Part shown: piece after piece, positions 18,730-29,071 of the stretch
How positions within the stretch are numbered: the stretch's first letter is position 1
Layout: each line of letters opens with the position of its first letter
Assembly: GCF_000012325.1 (NCBI RefSeq)
Contig: NC_003910.7
Span: forward strand, 5,084,001-5,148,000
DNA length: 64,000 nucleotides
Direction of reading: 5' to 3'
DNA from: Colwellia psychrerythraea 34H
GTDB taxonomy: Bacteria > Pseudomonadota > Gammaproteobacteria > Enterobacterales > Alteromonadaceae
The notes under the pieces: model-generated
Databases searched by the model: none
Told to the model about the DNA's origin: nothing
What the model saw: the letters and a program-made list of their open reading frames with translations, nothing else
Made by a program: the position numbers and the translations under genes

Positions 18730-19665
18730 TTAATTAAGCAGGCCACTAAGCGTCAAGATTGAAATAACGGCAAGGACAAGTAGAACATTACGTTTTGCCA
18801 GTCTAACGAGTAAACAAGGTTCTGCTGTGCAATCGTTTTCGTTTACCAAAAGGTCTTCCGATTTTTCTGCAACATCAATTAAAACTTGATGGGTTGGTTT
18901 TTGACTATCAAACAAACTTTCTAACCAAACAGGCATCGCTTTGGAGAAGTGACCGACAAACATATAACCGAAAGAAGCTATACGCACAGGTAACCAGTCT
19001 AACCAAAAAAGTACATCATGATGGTTTTGACAGCCATTCATGATATTTGGCGCAACGTTACCCTCATGAACAGCTTGATGATGCTCTTCAGATTCAATGT
19101 CGCTTTCATCTACTGAACTGACTTCTGCTTGAGCTTTATTTTCAGCGGCACTAGCCATACATTTTGCTTTTTTATGTTCAATAACTGTCGTTAACAAACG
19201 GTAAAATACCGCGCCAGCAGCACCAAAAACGGTGAAGAACAGCATAATAGCAATGTAATAACGGTAGTTTAACCAAATAAGTGCTTGGCCGAAGCCCATC
19301 TCTGGCAAATTTTTATCTGATAATAATTGCTCGTGATGCATTTCTGTCGTCGTTTCTTCACCACGAAAAGCAGAATGCAAATAACTCTTGTAGCTCTTTC
19401 TAGTGGTGGTACAACCAAAACAAACAATAAGTATCACGGTAGAAAATAATAGTTGCAGTACGGAGTTATCAATAACGTCAAGTAATAGGTATGTCGCAAT
19501 AACTGGCAAGATAATAAACACTGCACTAGCGGTAGTACCTTGCTTAGCAGTAAAGTTTTTGCTAAAAAAATGGTGATAATGTTGGTAATAAAAATTAAAT
19601 TGCCATACTTTTGCAGATAAAGATCGATCGGCTGCTAATGCAATTAATAAACTTAATAAACTCAT
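18730..19665 (-). CDS. ampE: Inner-membrane protein AmpE
   Basis: Polytopic membrane protein of the AmpE family, encoded next to ampD in many gammaproteobacteria and linked to cell-wall recycling and beta-lactamase signalling; the molecular role is unclear. The 311 residues start with MSLLSLLIALAADR, a family hallmark, followed by hydrophobic segments near 50-65, 70-85 and 140-165 and a final one at 290-310. A long acidic soluble loop (about 165-215, with SDIESEEHH) is enriched in Glu/Ser. It follows ampD with a 1-bp gap and is translationally coupled to it. PdhR box 2 and a hairpin follow the gene. Confidence 0.85.
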   Translation of the reverse strand: MSLLSLLIALAADRSLSAKVWQFNFYYQHYHHFFSKNFTAKQGTTASAVFIILPVIATYLLLDVIDNSVLQLLFSTVILIVCFGCTTTRKSYKSYLHSAFRGEETTTEMHHEQLLSDKNLPEMGFGQALIWLNYRYYIAIMLFFTVFGAAGAVFYRLLTTVIEHKKAKCMASAAENKAQAEVSSVDESDIESEEHHQAVHEGNVAPNIMNGCQNHHDVLFWLDWLPVRIASFGYMFVGHFSKAMPVWLESLFDSQKPTHQVLIDVAEKSEDLLVNENDCTAEPCLLVRLAKRNVLLVLAVISILTLSGLLN

Positions 19666-19666
19666 G

Positions 19667-20236
19667 TTAGGTGTTGTTCCTTGTCGCTTGTTCAGTCAAA
19701 CACTGACGAAAGTATTGCCAGTCAAATACCGGCCCGGGATCGGTTTTTCTAACCGGGGCAATATCACAATGACCAACAACATTGTCCATAATAATAGCAG
19801 GAAATTGATCTTGCAAACAAAGTGTTAACGAGATTAATTGCTGATATTGTTCTGCTGTATAAGAGATATCATCTGTACCTTCCAATTCAATGCCGATGGA
19901 ATAATCATTACAACGATCTCTTTTGTTAAATGATGAAACTCCTGCATGCCAAGCTTTGTCAGTAAAAGCAACATATTGAATCACATGACCATCACGGCGA
20001 ATAAGGCAATGTGCTGAAACCTCAACACCTCTTAAGTCATTAAAACTGACATGGGCGTTACAGTCTAATTGGCCAAGAAATAAATCACTAATGTAATTCC
20101 CGCCAAATTGCCCTGCAGGCAATGAGATATTATGAACAACAAGTAAACTAATTTCTTCATCCAATTCACGTGGAGAGTAAAACGGTGACGGCAGGTGTTC
20201 TGCCTGAGTTAGCCAGCCAGAGGAAATTGAAAACAT
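19667..20236 (-). CDS. ampD: 1,6-anhydro-N-acetylmuramyl-L-alanine amidase AmpD
   Basis: Cytoplasmic zinc amidase that removes the peptide from anhydro-muropeptides during cell-wall recycling. From the ATG at 20236 it is 189 residues. The zinc ligands are H35 (VVHNISLP), H156 and D166 (GHCDIAPVRKTDPGP), and the catalytic Glu is in IGIELEG. A longer frame reaches 20287, but GAGAA precedes MFSISSG and this matches the usual AmpD N-terminus. It forms a two-gene operon with ampE and is divergent from the aspartic protease and nadC, as in related genomes. Confidence 0.93.
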   Translation of the reverse strand: MFSISSGWLTQAEHLPSPFYSPRELDEEISLLVVHNISLPAGQFGGNYISDLFLGQLDCNAHVSFNDLRGVEVSAHCLIRRDGHVIQYVAFTDKAWHAGVSSFNKRDRCNDYSIGIELEGTDDISYTAEQYQQLISLTLCLQDQFPAIIMDNVVGHCDIAPVRKTDPGPVFDWQYFRQCLTEQATRNNT

Positions 20237-20284
20237 GTGTTTCTCATTTTTATAGTGATTAATGCGTTTAGTATATATTCGCTT

Positions 20285-20343
20285 CACTTGAAGATGCTCG
20301 TTTCAGGAAGTCTGAGCGATTCATAATCAAGTATCATCAAGTG
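20285..20343. repeat. 59-bp dispersed inverted-repeat element
   Basis: The ends CACTTGAAGATGCT and AGTATCATCAAGTG are imperfect inverted repeats. The left half (GTTTCAGGAAGTCTGAGCGATT) matches positions about 49854-49876 in the larger element upstream of ilvG. It lies between ampD and the aspartic protease gene, where their promoters must be. Confidence 0.6.
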
Positions 20344-20423
20344 GAGCGGGTGTAAGATTACACTTTGTACTTTATTACTTGCTAACATACAATATCGGTA
20401 CCCTTAATCAAAGGCTGCTTAGT

Positions 20424-21855
<1,432 letters not shown>

Positions 21856-21866
21856 ACGCTACGATT

Positions 21867-21911
21867 CATAAAAAAAGCGTTAAGCATCTTATGCTTAACG
21901 CTTTTTTTATG
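21867..21911. terminator. Bidirectional terminator between nadC and the DUF3667 gene
   Basis: A perfect 21-bp stem (core AGCGTTAAGCAT / ATGCTTAACGCT) with a 3-nt loop and A/T runs on both sides. It lies 12 bp after nadC and 38 bp from the end of the convergent gene. Confidence 0.9.
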
Positions 21912-21948
21912 AGAGGTTGATCGTATATTTCAAATAAATTAGATTTAA

Positions 21949-23226
21949 TTAGGTTCCCATTAATCCCCAAACTACAGCCACAAGAGCCGTTACTGCTATC
22001 ATGATGCTGTATATAGTGCCAATAAAACTAAATTTTACGATGGTAAAAAAGTAGCCCTGTTTATACACTTTCTTCTGCATTAAAAATAAATAAATGGGTA
22101 TCCATAACAATAAACCGCCTGCAACTAGTCCAACAAAATTTGCCAGTTCTGGACTGTTGGTTTTTATATTAGCTTCTAATAAATCAAGCATTTCAGAAAG
22201 TAGTAATGCAATAAAAATAAAACTGTGACTATGCAAAGCCACCGTTAAATGCTCCATATATAATCGCTTAGAAAAAATAAACATCACTTTCAGTAATACC
22301 GCAAAAAGTGGCAGTAAAATAAACATCAACTGAGGAAGCTTACCTATAACTTGCTCAATGAGTGGGCCGGTATCTGAGTTAAAAGCTTTTTCAGCTTTTT
22401 TAATTAATTCTTTAAAAAAAACATTAACTTTTTTATTTTTTTCTTCGGAAAGAAAATCAAGTTGTACCGTTTCATCCCCATTGTCATCTAAATCTAAGTC
22501 TTTCTTAGCGTTAACGTCCTTATCATCGCTCTTCTCTTTTAAAAGACTAGTAATCAATGCATCAAAACGGGCTTGTTTATCAGTAGGTAACGGTTCTTTA
22601 ACTTGCTCAAAATCCAACTCGACAAGTTTTCGCGTCAGTTTTATAATGCTTTTGTTATTACCTTGAGTATAGTCACTGTTTAAATCATTAAGATAAATGT
22701 TAAATCTTGCTAAATCAGCAGTTAATTTTGCCACCTTAGTAATAACTTCAACATTTTTTTCTACTTTATTTTCTAACGTGCTTCTCTCTGTTTCCAGCGT
22801 TTCTATATGGCTTTTAATCTCGGTAATCATACCTTGCTTGCCGTTTAGATTAATGACGTTATCATCACCCGCCACAAAAAACTTCAAGGTTATAAAAAAC
22901 ACAATACTAATAAATAAATACAATCGTAGCGGCGGTACATAATGCACCCTCCTACCAGCAAAATATTCATTCGTTAAAAAAGCGGGTCTAGTGAGTAATG
23001 GAATAACTGTCCGACTGGCGCGAGAATCAAAACTAAAAATATCATCTAATAGGTGCATGATAACCACCCAAAAATATTTCAATTTCGAATCGGCCTCTTG
23101 TCCACAATGAGCACAATAAGGTCCATTTAATGGGAAATGGCAATTTTCACAGCTTTGATTATCCTCAATCGGGACAATTACCACATCATTTGTAGATTCG
23201 GCTTCAGTTAACTCTGTTGTTGGCAT
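21949..23226 (-). CDS. DUF3667-type membrane protein with N-terminal zinc ribbon
   Basis: 425 residues. The N-terminal region carries four cysteines spaced as a zinc ribbon (C26, C29, C38, C41; CENCHFPLNGPYCAHCGQE), followed by the family-like stretch FSFDSRASRTVIPLLTRPAF. Membrane segments follow at about 98-115 and, after a long polar and probably coiled-coil region (130-290, with many Lys/Glu), four more in the last 120 residues. The pattern fits DUF3667; the function is unknown. The DNA is richer in lysine codons in the middle loop. It is a monocistronic gene convergent with nadC. Confidence 0.72.
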   Translation of the reverse strand: MPTTELTEAESTNDVVIVPIEDNQSCENCHFPLNGPYCAHCGQEADSKLKYFWVVIMHLLDDIFSFDSRASRTVIPLLTRPAFLTNEYFAGRRVHYVPPLRLYLFISIVFFITLKFFVAGDDNVINLNGKQGMITEIKSHIETLETERSTLENKVEKNVEVITKVAKLTADLARFNIYLNDLNSDYTQGNNKSIIKLTRKLVELDFEQVKEPLPTDKQARFDALITSLLKEKSDDKDVNAKKDLDLDDNGDETVQLDFLSEEKNKKVNVFFKELIKKAEKAFNSDTGPLIEQVIGKLPQLMFILLPLFAVLLKVMFIFSKRLYMEHLTVALHSHSFIFIALLLSEMLDLLEANIKTNSPELANFVGLVAGGLLLWIPIYLFLMQKKVYKQGYFFTIVKFSFIGTIYSIMIAVTALVAVVWGLMGT

Positions 23227-23471
23227 AATGAATAATTATTGAATAGCAATAGACAATAAAAGCATAACACTATGTGAATATAAAGTTACAAAGTAATTAA
23301 AAAACTTAAGTAAATAAGGTGTCGAGACTGATCTATTCTGCTAAATTGATATTTGAGATATAAGATCAATTCAATATATTTCAACTAACTCTATTAAGAC
23401 TGGTCAACTATGCTTAGACATAATCACCAAAAAAACACATTGAAAATAAAGCCAAAAGCAGGAGAATTATA

Positions 23472-24020
23472 ATGGCGTTTGAAGTTAAATTTGAATTAAC
23501 CGAATCAGACTTAGAGCATTTCCGCGATGTTATGCGTAAAGCGCAAGCAGGTGCCAAACAACTTAGCGAGCAAGAGATTTTAGCTAATGCTAAAAAGATT
23601 AGTCAAAATATAAAAGATAATGTACCCGAGTTTGTTCGTGACCGAATTCAAAAGCTAGAAACTTTCGTTGCCATGATTGAAGATGATGAATGGCAGATCC
23701 CAAGTGACGAGCGAACCGAAGTATTAAGCGCTTTGGCTTACTTTAGTGATCCTGAAGATTTAGTACCTGATCATATTCCGGTATTAGGCTTTTTAGACGA
23801 TGCAATTATGATCGAACTTGTTGCTGAAGAATTTAAAGATGATTTTGAAGCCTTTGAAGAGTTTTGCGCATACCGTCAACGTGAAGAAGGTCGTAGCGGA
23901 GATGCAACTATTACACGTGAAGAGTGGTTAGAGTCAAAACGTCACGAATTACATAGTAGAATGAGAAGTCGTCGTTCATCTAGACGAAGTGGCCGCTCTT
24001 CATTTCGTTCTGTTTTTTAA
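23472..24020 (+). CDS. YkvA/DUF1232 family protein
   Basis: 182 residues. The core at about 85-120 (ALAYFSDPEDLVPDHIPVLG, then DDAIMIELV) is the DUF1232/YkvA signature: a pair of helices around a D-P-x-D-x-x-P-D motif. The N-terminal half is a charged helical region, and the C-terminus is an Arg/Ser-rich tail (RMRSRRSSRRSGRSS) that could bind nucleic acid or membranes. The function is not established. AGGAG supports the start. It stands alone between two minus-strand genes. Confidence 0.75.
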   Translation: MAFEVKFELTESDLEHFRDVMRKAQAGAKQLSEQEILANAKKISQNIKDNVPEFVRDRIQKLETFVAMIEDDEWQIPSDERTEVLSALAYFSDPEDLVPDHIPVLGFLDDAIMIELVAEEFKDDFEAFEEFCAYRQREEGRSGDATITREEWLESKRHELHSRMRSRRSSRRSGRSSFRSVF

Positions 24021-24135
24021 AGTAAACATCATTAAAGCTATTTCTATTTAATAATTAGAACCAGCTTTCAAAATGGCAAAGCATTGGCTTTGCCATTTTT
24101 TATCTTCTAATTTCAACTCTACCCCACTATTCTTT

Positions 24136-26322
24136 CTACAAATCGCTTGGTCTACCTGCATCCCCTTGACTATAATCACACACTCCTTGAGAAAATATTG
24201 CCCGTAAAGACGTTAACTGTTCAGCTAGCTCTATGCCACCATACATACCTTGTTTAATCGCTTGCTCAAACGGAATTTTATAACATTTGAAAACGCTGCC
24301 TTGCCAAGGACCTTCAGCTTGGATACGGCTATTTGAAAAAATAGCGTAATGCTCTGCACATGCTCCTCGTTTTAACATTTCATTTCCATAACCAACGTCG
24401 TTCCAATTACCATCCCAAACATCTTTTCCTTCCGCCAGTACAGCACCTTTATCATCAAAACAAGTATCTTTTAATTGTGTAGGTTTACTTTGAGCCGCAT
24501 TAAGTTTCGGAAATTCAGTACGTTTTAATAGCCATATATCCATAAGGTCAAACGCTTTATTTGTCGGATCAAAATCACGTTTTGCCACCCAAATCACCTG
24601 ATTGTCATAATGCCCATTAGCTTGTTGCAAACGTAAACGGGTACTGAAGGATGCTGACATATGATGCATGTCCAATTTTTCTTCTAAGTAATGGCGAACA
24701 TCAATAATGGGTAAATCAAGTTTACCAATAAAAACCTGTCCTCCTCGATAAGCGGCTTCAATCGCGTTAAGTGAAGCACTACGTCGAGGTGCCATTTCAT
24801 TATCAATCACTTGCGTTATATTATCGCTGCCCCATAACGAAATCCAAAATGGCATTTTACGCCCGAAGGGTGTCACAATGGTTTCAGCCTTCATTTGATG
24901 TTGTGCTTTCCAACTGCCGATATTTTTATTGAGATGAACAAATTCAGCTAAGGTTATTTTCTTTTGTTTTAAGGCATGTAGTCCATATTGCACCCCTTCA
25001 TTATCCCATGTGCTCTCGACTAATCCGTATTTATCACGCCTGAACAGCCAAGCCATATCTTCCCAATAATTCCAATTCGTTTGCTCAACCACATCGTCAC
25101 TATAAAAATGCCTTAAAAAACCCTGCCTAGGGTTATGAATAAAAGTTGATAAGCCAAAGTAACCGTTAATACATTCGCTATTGCCTTGAGGGAAACTCGG
25201 CACCATGCCGGCCATCAATTGAGCTACGGGTTGAAGAAAAGCAATTTTTTGTGGGAAATCTTGTAAGCTGTTCATGCCTTCAAGTAATTGTCGCTGCTCC
25301 CACTGTTGCCAACGCAGATTATCTGTTGCTCGAAAGGTAAAGTAATTATTAAATAAATCGCAATCTAAGGTATAAATTGTTTGGCTTAACATGTCAGGAT
25401 AAGAATATTGAGGAATTAGGCCATCAAGAATTCCACGGCTATTTTGACCGATAAGATATTGTGCCAACCCTCCACCTGACCCACCAATACCCACTGTGTA
25501 TAATGGCTCGCCAAATAAACTGATAAAATGAAGTTTAACTCTACGAGCAGTATCTTCTGCCAATAACATATTATAGGTATAGCTAGTGCGATTACCGCTT
25601 GAACTTATAATTGCATAACCTTTTTGCACTTCTTCTAAACGACGAGTAATTGTTCGTGTCGCTTTTTGTCTACCTTGCCTAAAACCTATGCCCGAACCGC
25701 CATGAAACTGATAAATTAATTTTTTATTCCACAGTGAGCTTACCGTACGCGTACCTAACTCTTCTGGGGTTACTGCCATAGCAATAGTGTATATAAAACG
25801 ATTAATGCTACCTTGCTCTGCGCGAAACAATTGCAAAGGTAACTGGGCATCTCTTAAAGTGGTTAATTGAGAAAACTGCTCAGTAGCAATTTTAATGAGC
25901 TTTTCATCATTATTTAGATAATAAAACTGTAGATGACTTTTAAATAGGCAATCTTTTGAATAACCAATAACTTTACTGCGCTGTGCTAGATTTTCATAAA
26001 CAGGCACACCGAAGCCTTCTTGGTTATCTACTAAAGGCTGACCTATATGAGAATCTATGGTCATACAATAGAACGGGTACTGCTTTGAGCCTGAATATAA
26101 AGAATTACTTGGGCCAACATCATCGAGCTTGACCGGAAAGTGAAATGTTTCTGTTGGTCGAGTAACTAAGCTAATATGCGGAGAAATTGGCAATAAAAAA
26201 TTATCCTCTGCTGTGGCTAACCGCTTAACTTGCCGATATTTATAAGGCTGCTCAGCAGGATAAAGCCATACTAGAAAAGCAATCAGAGCGATAATAGATA
26301 ATATAAGTTTTTTCTTTTGCAT
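24136..26322 (-). CDS. DUF6351-like secreted or membrane-anchored hydrolase-fold protein
   Basis: 728 residues from the ATG at 26322, with a hydrophobic N-terminal signal or anchor (about 5-21). A hydrolase-like core is suggested by KLIYQFHGGSGIGFRQGR (possible oxyanion region) and GIGGSGGGLAQYLIG (a nucleophile-elbow-like GxSxG). Several cysteines suggest an exported, disulphide-bearing protein. The overall pattern (HGGSGIG, SGGG, and a C-terminal DxWDGNWNDVGYGNEM region) resembles DUF6351, but I assign that from memory only. The substrate is unknown. A preceding GTG at 26325 adds one codon. It is monocistronic and lies upstream of msrA's end on the same strand. Confidence 0.6.
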   Translation of the reverse strand: MQKKKLILSIIALIAFLVWLYPAEQPYKYRQVKRLATAEDNFLLPISPHISLVTRPTETFHFPVKLDDVGPSNSLYSGSKQYPFYCMTIDSHIGQPLVDNQEGFGVPVYENLAQRSKVIGYSKDCLFKSHLQFYYLNNDEKLIKIATEQFSQLTTLRDAQLPLQLFRAEQGSINRFIYTIAMAVTPEELGTRTVSSLWNKKLIYQFHGGSGIGFRQGRQKATRTITRRLEEVQKGYAIISSSGNRTSYTYNMLLAEDTARRVKLHFISLFGEPLYTVGIGGSGGGLAQYLIGQNSRGILDGLIPQYSYPDMLSQTIYTLDCDLFNNYFTFRATDNLRWQQWEQRQLLEGMNSLQDFPQKIAFLQPVAQLMAGMVPSFPQGNSECINGYFGLSTFIHNPRQGFLRHFYSDDVVEQTNWNYWEDMAWLFRRDKYGLVESTWDNEGVQYGLHALKQKKITLAEFVHLNKNIGSWKAQHQMKAETIVTPFGRKMPFWISLWGSDNITQVIDNEMAPRRSASLNAIEAAYRGGQVFIGKLDLPIIDVRHYLEEKLDMHHMSASFSTRLRLQQANGHYDNQVIWVAKRDFDPTNKAFDLMDIWLLKRTEFPKLNAAQSKPTQLKDTCFDDKGAVLAEGKDVWDGNWNDVGYGNEMLKRGACAEHYAIFSNSRIQAEGPWQGSVFKCYKIPFEQAIKQGMYGGIELAEQLTSLRAIFSQGVCDYSQGDAGRPSDL

Positions 26323-26415
26323 CACAACACCACCGAAAAAAATTACCCCACCTAAGTTAAATATAGTGGAGTTAATTGAGTCCGGTAGAAGATATTACGC
26401 TGAAAAAGTCGCCGC

Positions 26416-26991
26416 TTATTTCAATTTAGCAACAAAGGTTTTCCTAAACTTAGCTAATTTAGGTGATACCACGGCTTGGCAATATTGATTTTCTGGATTA
26501 TTTTTAAAGTAATTTTGATGATAATCTTCTCCACAATAAAAGGTAACCGCTGGACTAACTTCGGTGACAATAGAATCATCAAATAGCTGCTCTTGATTGA
26601 TTTCTTCAATGATAGCTAAAGCAATTTTTTGTTGTAGAGCATCATGGGTGAAAACTTCAGAACGGTATTGTGTTCCGATGTCATTTCCTTGTCGATTTAA
26701 CTGCGTTGGATTGTGCAAACTGAAAAATATCTCTAATATTTCCCTATAGCTAATCACTTCACTATCAAACTCTAGCTGTACTACTTCAGCATGACCACTG
26801 CTACCAGTACAAACCTCTTCATACGTTGGCGCTGTACTCTGCCCGCCCATATAACCAGGCTTCGCAGTAATAATACCCTTAACCATATTAAGCGCACTTT
26901 CAATACACCAAAAACAGCCTCCGGCTAAAGTCGCTGTTTGTACCGCTTTATCGTTGCGTTGATCTGTCATTATATCCACTGCCTTAATCAT
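26416..26991 (-). CDS. msrA: Peptide methionine sulfoxide reductase MsrA
   Basis: Repairs oxidised methionine (S-epimer) in proteins. The catalytic motif GCFWC is at about residues 25-29, followed by family blocks GYMGG, GHAEVVQLEFD, FFSLHNPTQLNRQGNDIGTQ and DYHQNYF. A further Cys in NQYCQAVV may act as the resolving cysteine. At 191 residues it is the short single-domain form, without fused MsrB. The start is uncertain between 26991 and an internal ATG at 26970, and neither has a strong ribosome site. It is monocistronic. Confidence 0.93.
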   Translation of the reverse strand: MIKAVDIMTDQRNDKAVQTATLAGGCFWCIESALNMVKGIITAKPGYMGGQSTAPTYEEVCTGSSGHAEVVQLEFDSEVISYREILEIFFSLHNPTQLNRQGNDIGTQYRSEVFTHDALQQKIALAIIEEINQEQLFDDSIVTEVSPAVTFYCGEDYHQNYFKNNPENQYCQAVVSPKLAKFRKTFVAKLK

Positions 26992-27060
26992 TGTTTCTTT
27001 TATGATTTATCACAGCCTTTTTTGTCGTGAAATAGGCTAAGATATCATCGTTAATTTATC

Positions 27061-27189
27061 TATACCCAAGCCATTTGAAGCTGCGTTATTGATTTCGACA
27101 ATAGAATAACTATTCTCTTCAATCAATGCCTTGCCTAAAGGTTTTTCTAATTCCAGCTGAAACCTGCATATTCAGGTAGCTTGGGTATA
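27061..27189. mobile_element. 129-bp MITE-like element (TATACCCAAG ends)
   Basis: The terminal inverted repeats TATACCCAAGC and GCTTGGGTATA bound a non-coding 129-bp element. The interior ATTGATTTCGACAATAGAATA...TCAATGCCTTGCCTAAAG...CCAGCTGAA closely matches the interior of the element at 49829-50029, and part of it matches the element at 5761-6086 in reverse orientation. It lies between msrA and the sensor kinase gene, whose promoters may overlap it. Confidence 0.78.
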
Positions 27190-27230
27190 TACCATTATTA
27201 TTATACTCATATTTAGCCAGTAAGAAATAT

Positions 27231-28499
27231 ATGCCACAATTTTTCAAAAGAACGAGTAAAATACAAGCAATTATTGCCTTGCGTAGCATTGCTATCGCGA
27301 TTCAATTATTGTTGATTCTCTTCGTCAATTTGGGCTTAGCGTACGAGTTACCATGGACGCCATTGGTAAGTGTTATCAGTTTAGAAGTTCTTTTTACTTT
27401 CGGTAGTTATCTTTATTATAGCCGTAATCATTTAAGTGAAAAGAAGGCCAGCCAAAAAGCAATTTTAGTACAAATATGTGCTGATATTATTTTCCTTTCT
27501 CTATTACTATTCTTTAGTGGCGGAGCAACCAATGCTTTTGTTTCTTTATTACTCATTCCTATCGCGATAGCCGCGGTCACTTTAACGCCATTATTACTAA
27601 CGGTAGTTGCCTTCCTTGCCATTGCTTCTTATAGCATTTTACTATGGTCATTACCCATGAGTGTTATGCACGGTAATATGCAAGGTCACTTTATTGGCAT
27701 GGGTATCAACTTTTTATTTTCAGCACTCGTAGTTGCTATTGTTGTGGGTAAAATGGCACGTAGTATTAATCAACAAGAACTTGCTATTGCGGCCTATCGT
27801 GAAAATTTATTGAAACAAGAGCAAGTCACCTCTTTAGGTGTTGCTTCCGCTCAGGTAACCCACCAGTTGGCGACGCCTATAGCCACAGTGCAACTGCTGG
27901 CTGATGAATTAAGTGAAGATTTTCCTGACAACGAAATAGTGCTTGATATGCAAAGCCAACTCACTCGTTGTAGAGACAGCTTATCTGAATTTCGTGCTAT
28001 GGTTTTCGATATTAAAGAACAGGTGATTAAAGCCATTAATTGCCAAGATTTATTTGATGAAATAACCGATAATGTCCGAGTCAATAATCCAGAAGTCAGC
28101 TTACAATTACAAAAAAATAGTGATGAACACGCTAAAGATGTCACTATTGATGCTGACGCTGCTTTGCTACCTGCTATTCTCAATTTAATTAATAATGCAA
28201 TCAGAGCGAGTAAGGCCAATAACAGCAATGCACTTAGCCTCACTTGTCAAACGATTGAGAATAACTGGCAATTTACTATTCGTGATTATGGCAAAGGGTT
28301 TACTTTAAAGAAACTGAATGAGCTAGGAGTAAAACCAGTCAATAGCGATCAAGGTTTTGGCATGGCCGTTTTTCTTAGTCACGCTAGCTTAGAACGCCTT
28401 GGTGGTAAATTAGCTTTAACAAACCATCAAGAGGGCGGTGCACTAGTTACTTTAAGTCTACCAATTTCATCATTAACTTCAGGAAATGATTATGCCTAA
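27231..28499 (+). CDS. RegB/PrrB/ActS-like redox-sensing histidine kinase
   Basis: Membrane sensor kinase of a two-component system, 422 residues. Six hydrophobic segments fill residues 12-175. The loop FSGGATNAF (about 95-103) corresponds to the quinone-linked GGxxNPF motif of RegB. The phospho-acceptor is H211 in SAQVTHQLATPIATV; the residue after His is Gln instead of the usual Glu. The ATP-binding domain shows the N box (NLINNAIRAS), G1 (DYGKGF) and G2 (GFGMAVFLS). It overlaps the response regulator start by 8 bp. The family relation to RegB suggests control of respiratory genes, which is an inference. Confidence 0.85.
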   Translation: MPQFFKRTSKIQAIIALRSIAIAIQLLLILFVNLGLAYELPWTPLVSVISLEVLFTFGSYLYYSRNHLSEKKASQKAILVQICADIIFLSLLLFFSGGATNAFVSLLLIPIAIAAVTLTPLLLTVVAFLAIASYSILLWSLPMSVMHGNMQGHFIGMGINFLFSALVVAIVVGKMARSINQQELAIAAYRENLLKQEQVTSLGVASAQVTHQLATPIATVQLLADELSEDFPDNEIVLDMQSQLTRCRDSLSEFRAMVFDIKEQVIKAINCQDLFDEITDNVRVNNPEVSLQLQKNSDEHAKDVTIDADAALLPAILNLINNAIRASKANNSNALSLTCQTIENNWQFTIRDYGKGFTLKKLNELGVKPVNSDQGFGMAVFLSHASLERLGGKLALTNHQEGGALVTLSLPISSLTSGNDYA

Positions 28500-29052
28500 T
28501 TCAGCAATAGCGACCGTGCCATCTAAACTATTAATCGTTGAAGATGATGTTATTTTTGCCAACACTCTTAATAGACGTTTGACTAAACACGGTTTTGATT
28601 GTGTTCAAGTAGATAATAACAATGATGCGTTACTCGCATGCCATCGCCACACACCTGATTATATTTTGCTAGATATGAAACTGGCCGAAGAAAATACCTT
28701 ATCAATCATCACACCATTACGTAAATTACGTCCCGATAGTCGCATTGTGCTACTTACTGGTTTTGCTAGCATTGCTACCGCAGTTGACGCAATAAAATTA
28801 GGTGCCGATGATTATCTATCTAAACCCGTAGATAGCCAAACACTGCTCGCGACGCTTAAAGGTAGCAAAGCAGAAACCATAGAAGTTGATTCCAAAAACG
28901 AACAAACTTTATCTGCGGAGCAAGTTGAATGGCAACATATTCAACAGGTATTGAAAGCTAACCAGGGGAACATTTCGGCCACGGCTAGACAGCTTTCAAT
29001 GCACAGAAGAACCTTACAACGTAAGTTACAAAAGCGACCTCAATCGACTTAG
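28492..29052 (+). CDS. RegA/PrrA/ActR-like response regulator with Fis-type HTH
   Basis: Partner of the preceding kinase, 186 residues. The receiver domain (about 12-125) has the acidic pocket VEDD, phospho-acceptor D61 (LLDMKL), Thr in LLTGFAS and Lys in LSKPVD. A short linker leads to a Fis-like helix-turn-helix at the C-terminus (NISATARQLSMHRRTLQRKL). This two-domain layout without an AAA+ module is the RegA type. ATG at 28492 is chosen over 28486 because AGGA is 7 nt upstream; it overlaps the kinase stop, so the two are translationally coupled. Confidence 0.88.
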   Translation: MPNSAIATVPSKLLIVEDDVIFANTLNRRLTKHGFDCVQVDNNNDALLACHRHTPDYILLDMKLAEENTLSIITPLRKLRPDSRIVLLTGFASIATAVDAIKLGADDYLSKPVDSQTLLATLKGSKAETIEVDSKNEQTLSAEQVEWQHIQQVLKANQGNISATARQLSMHRRTLQRKLQKRPQST

Positions 29053-29071
29053 GTTGTGAACTTAATCCGTG

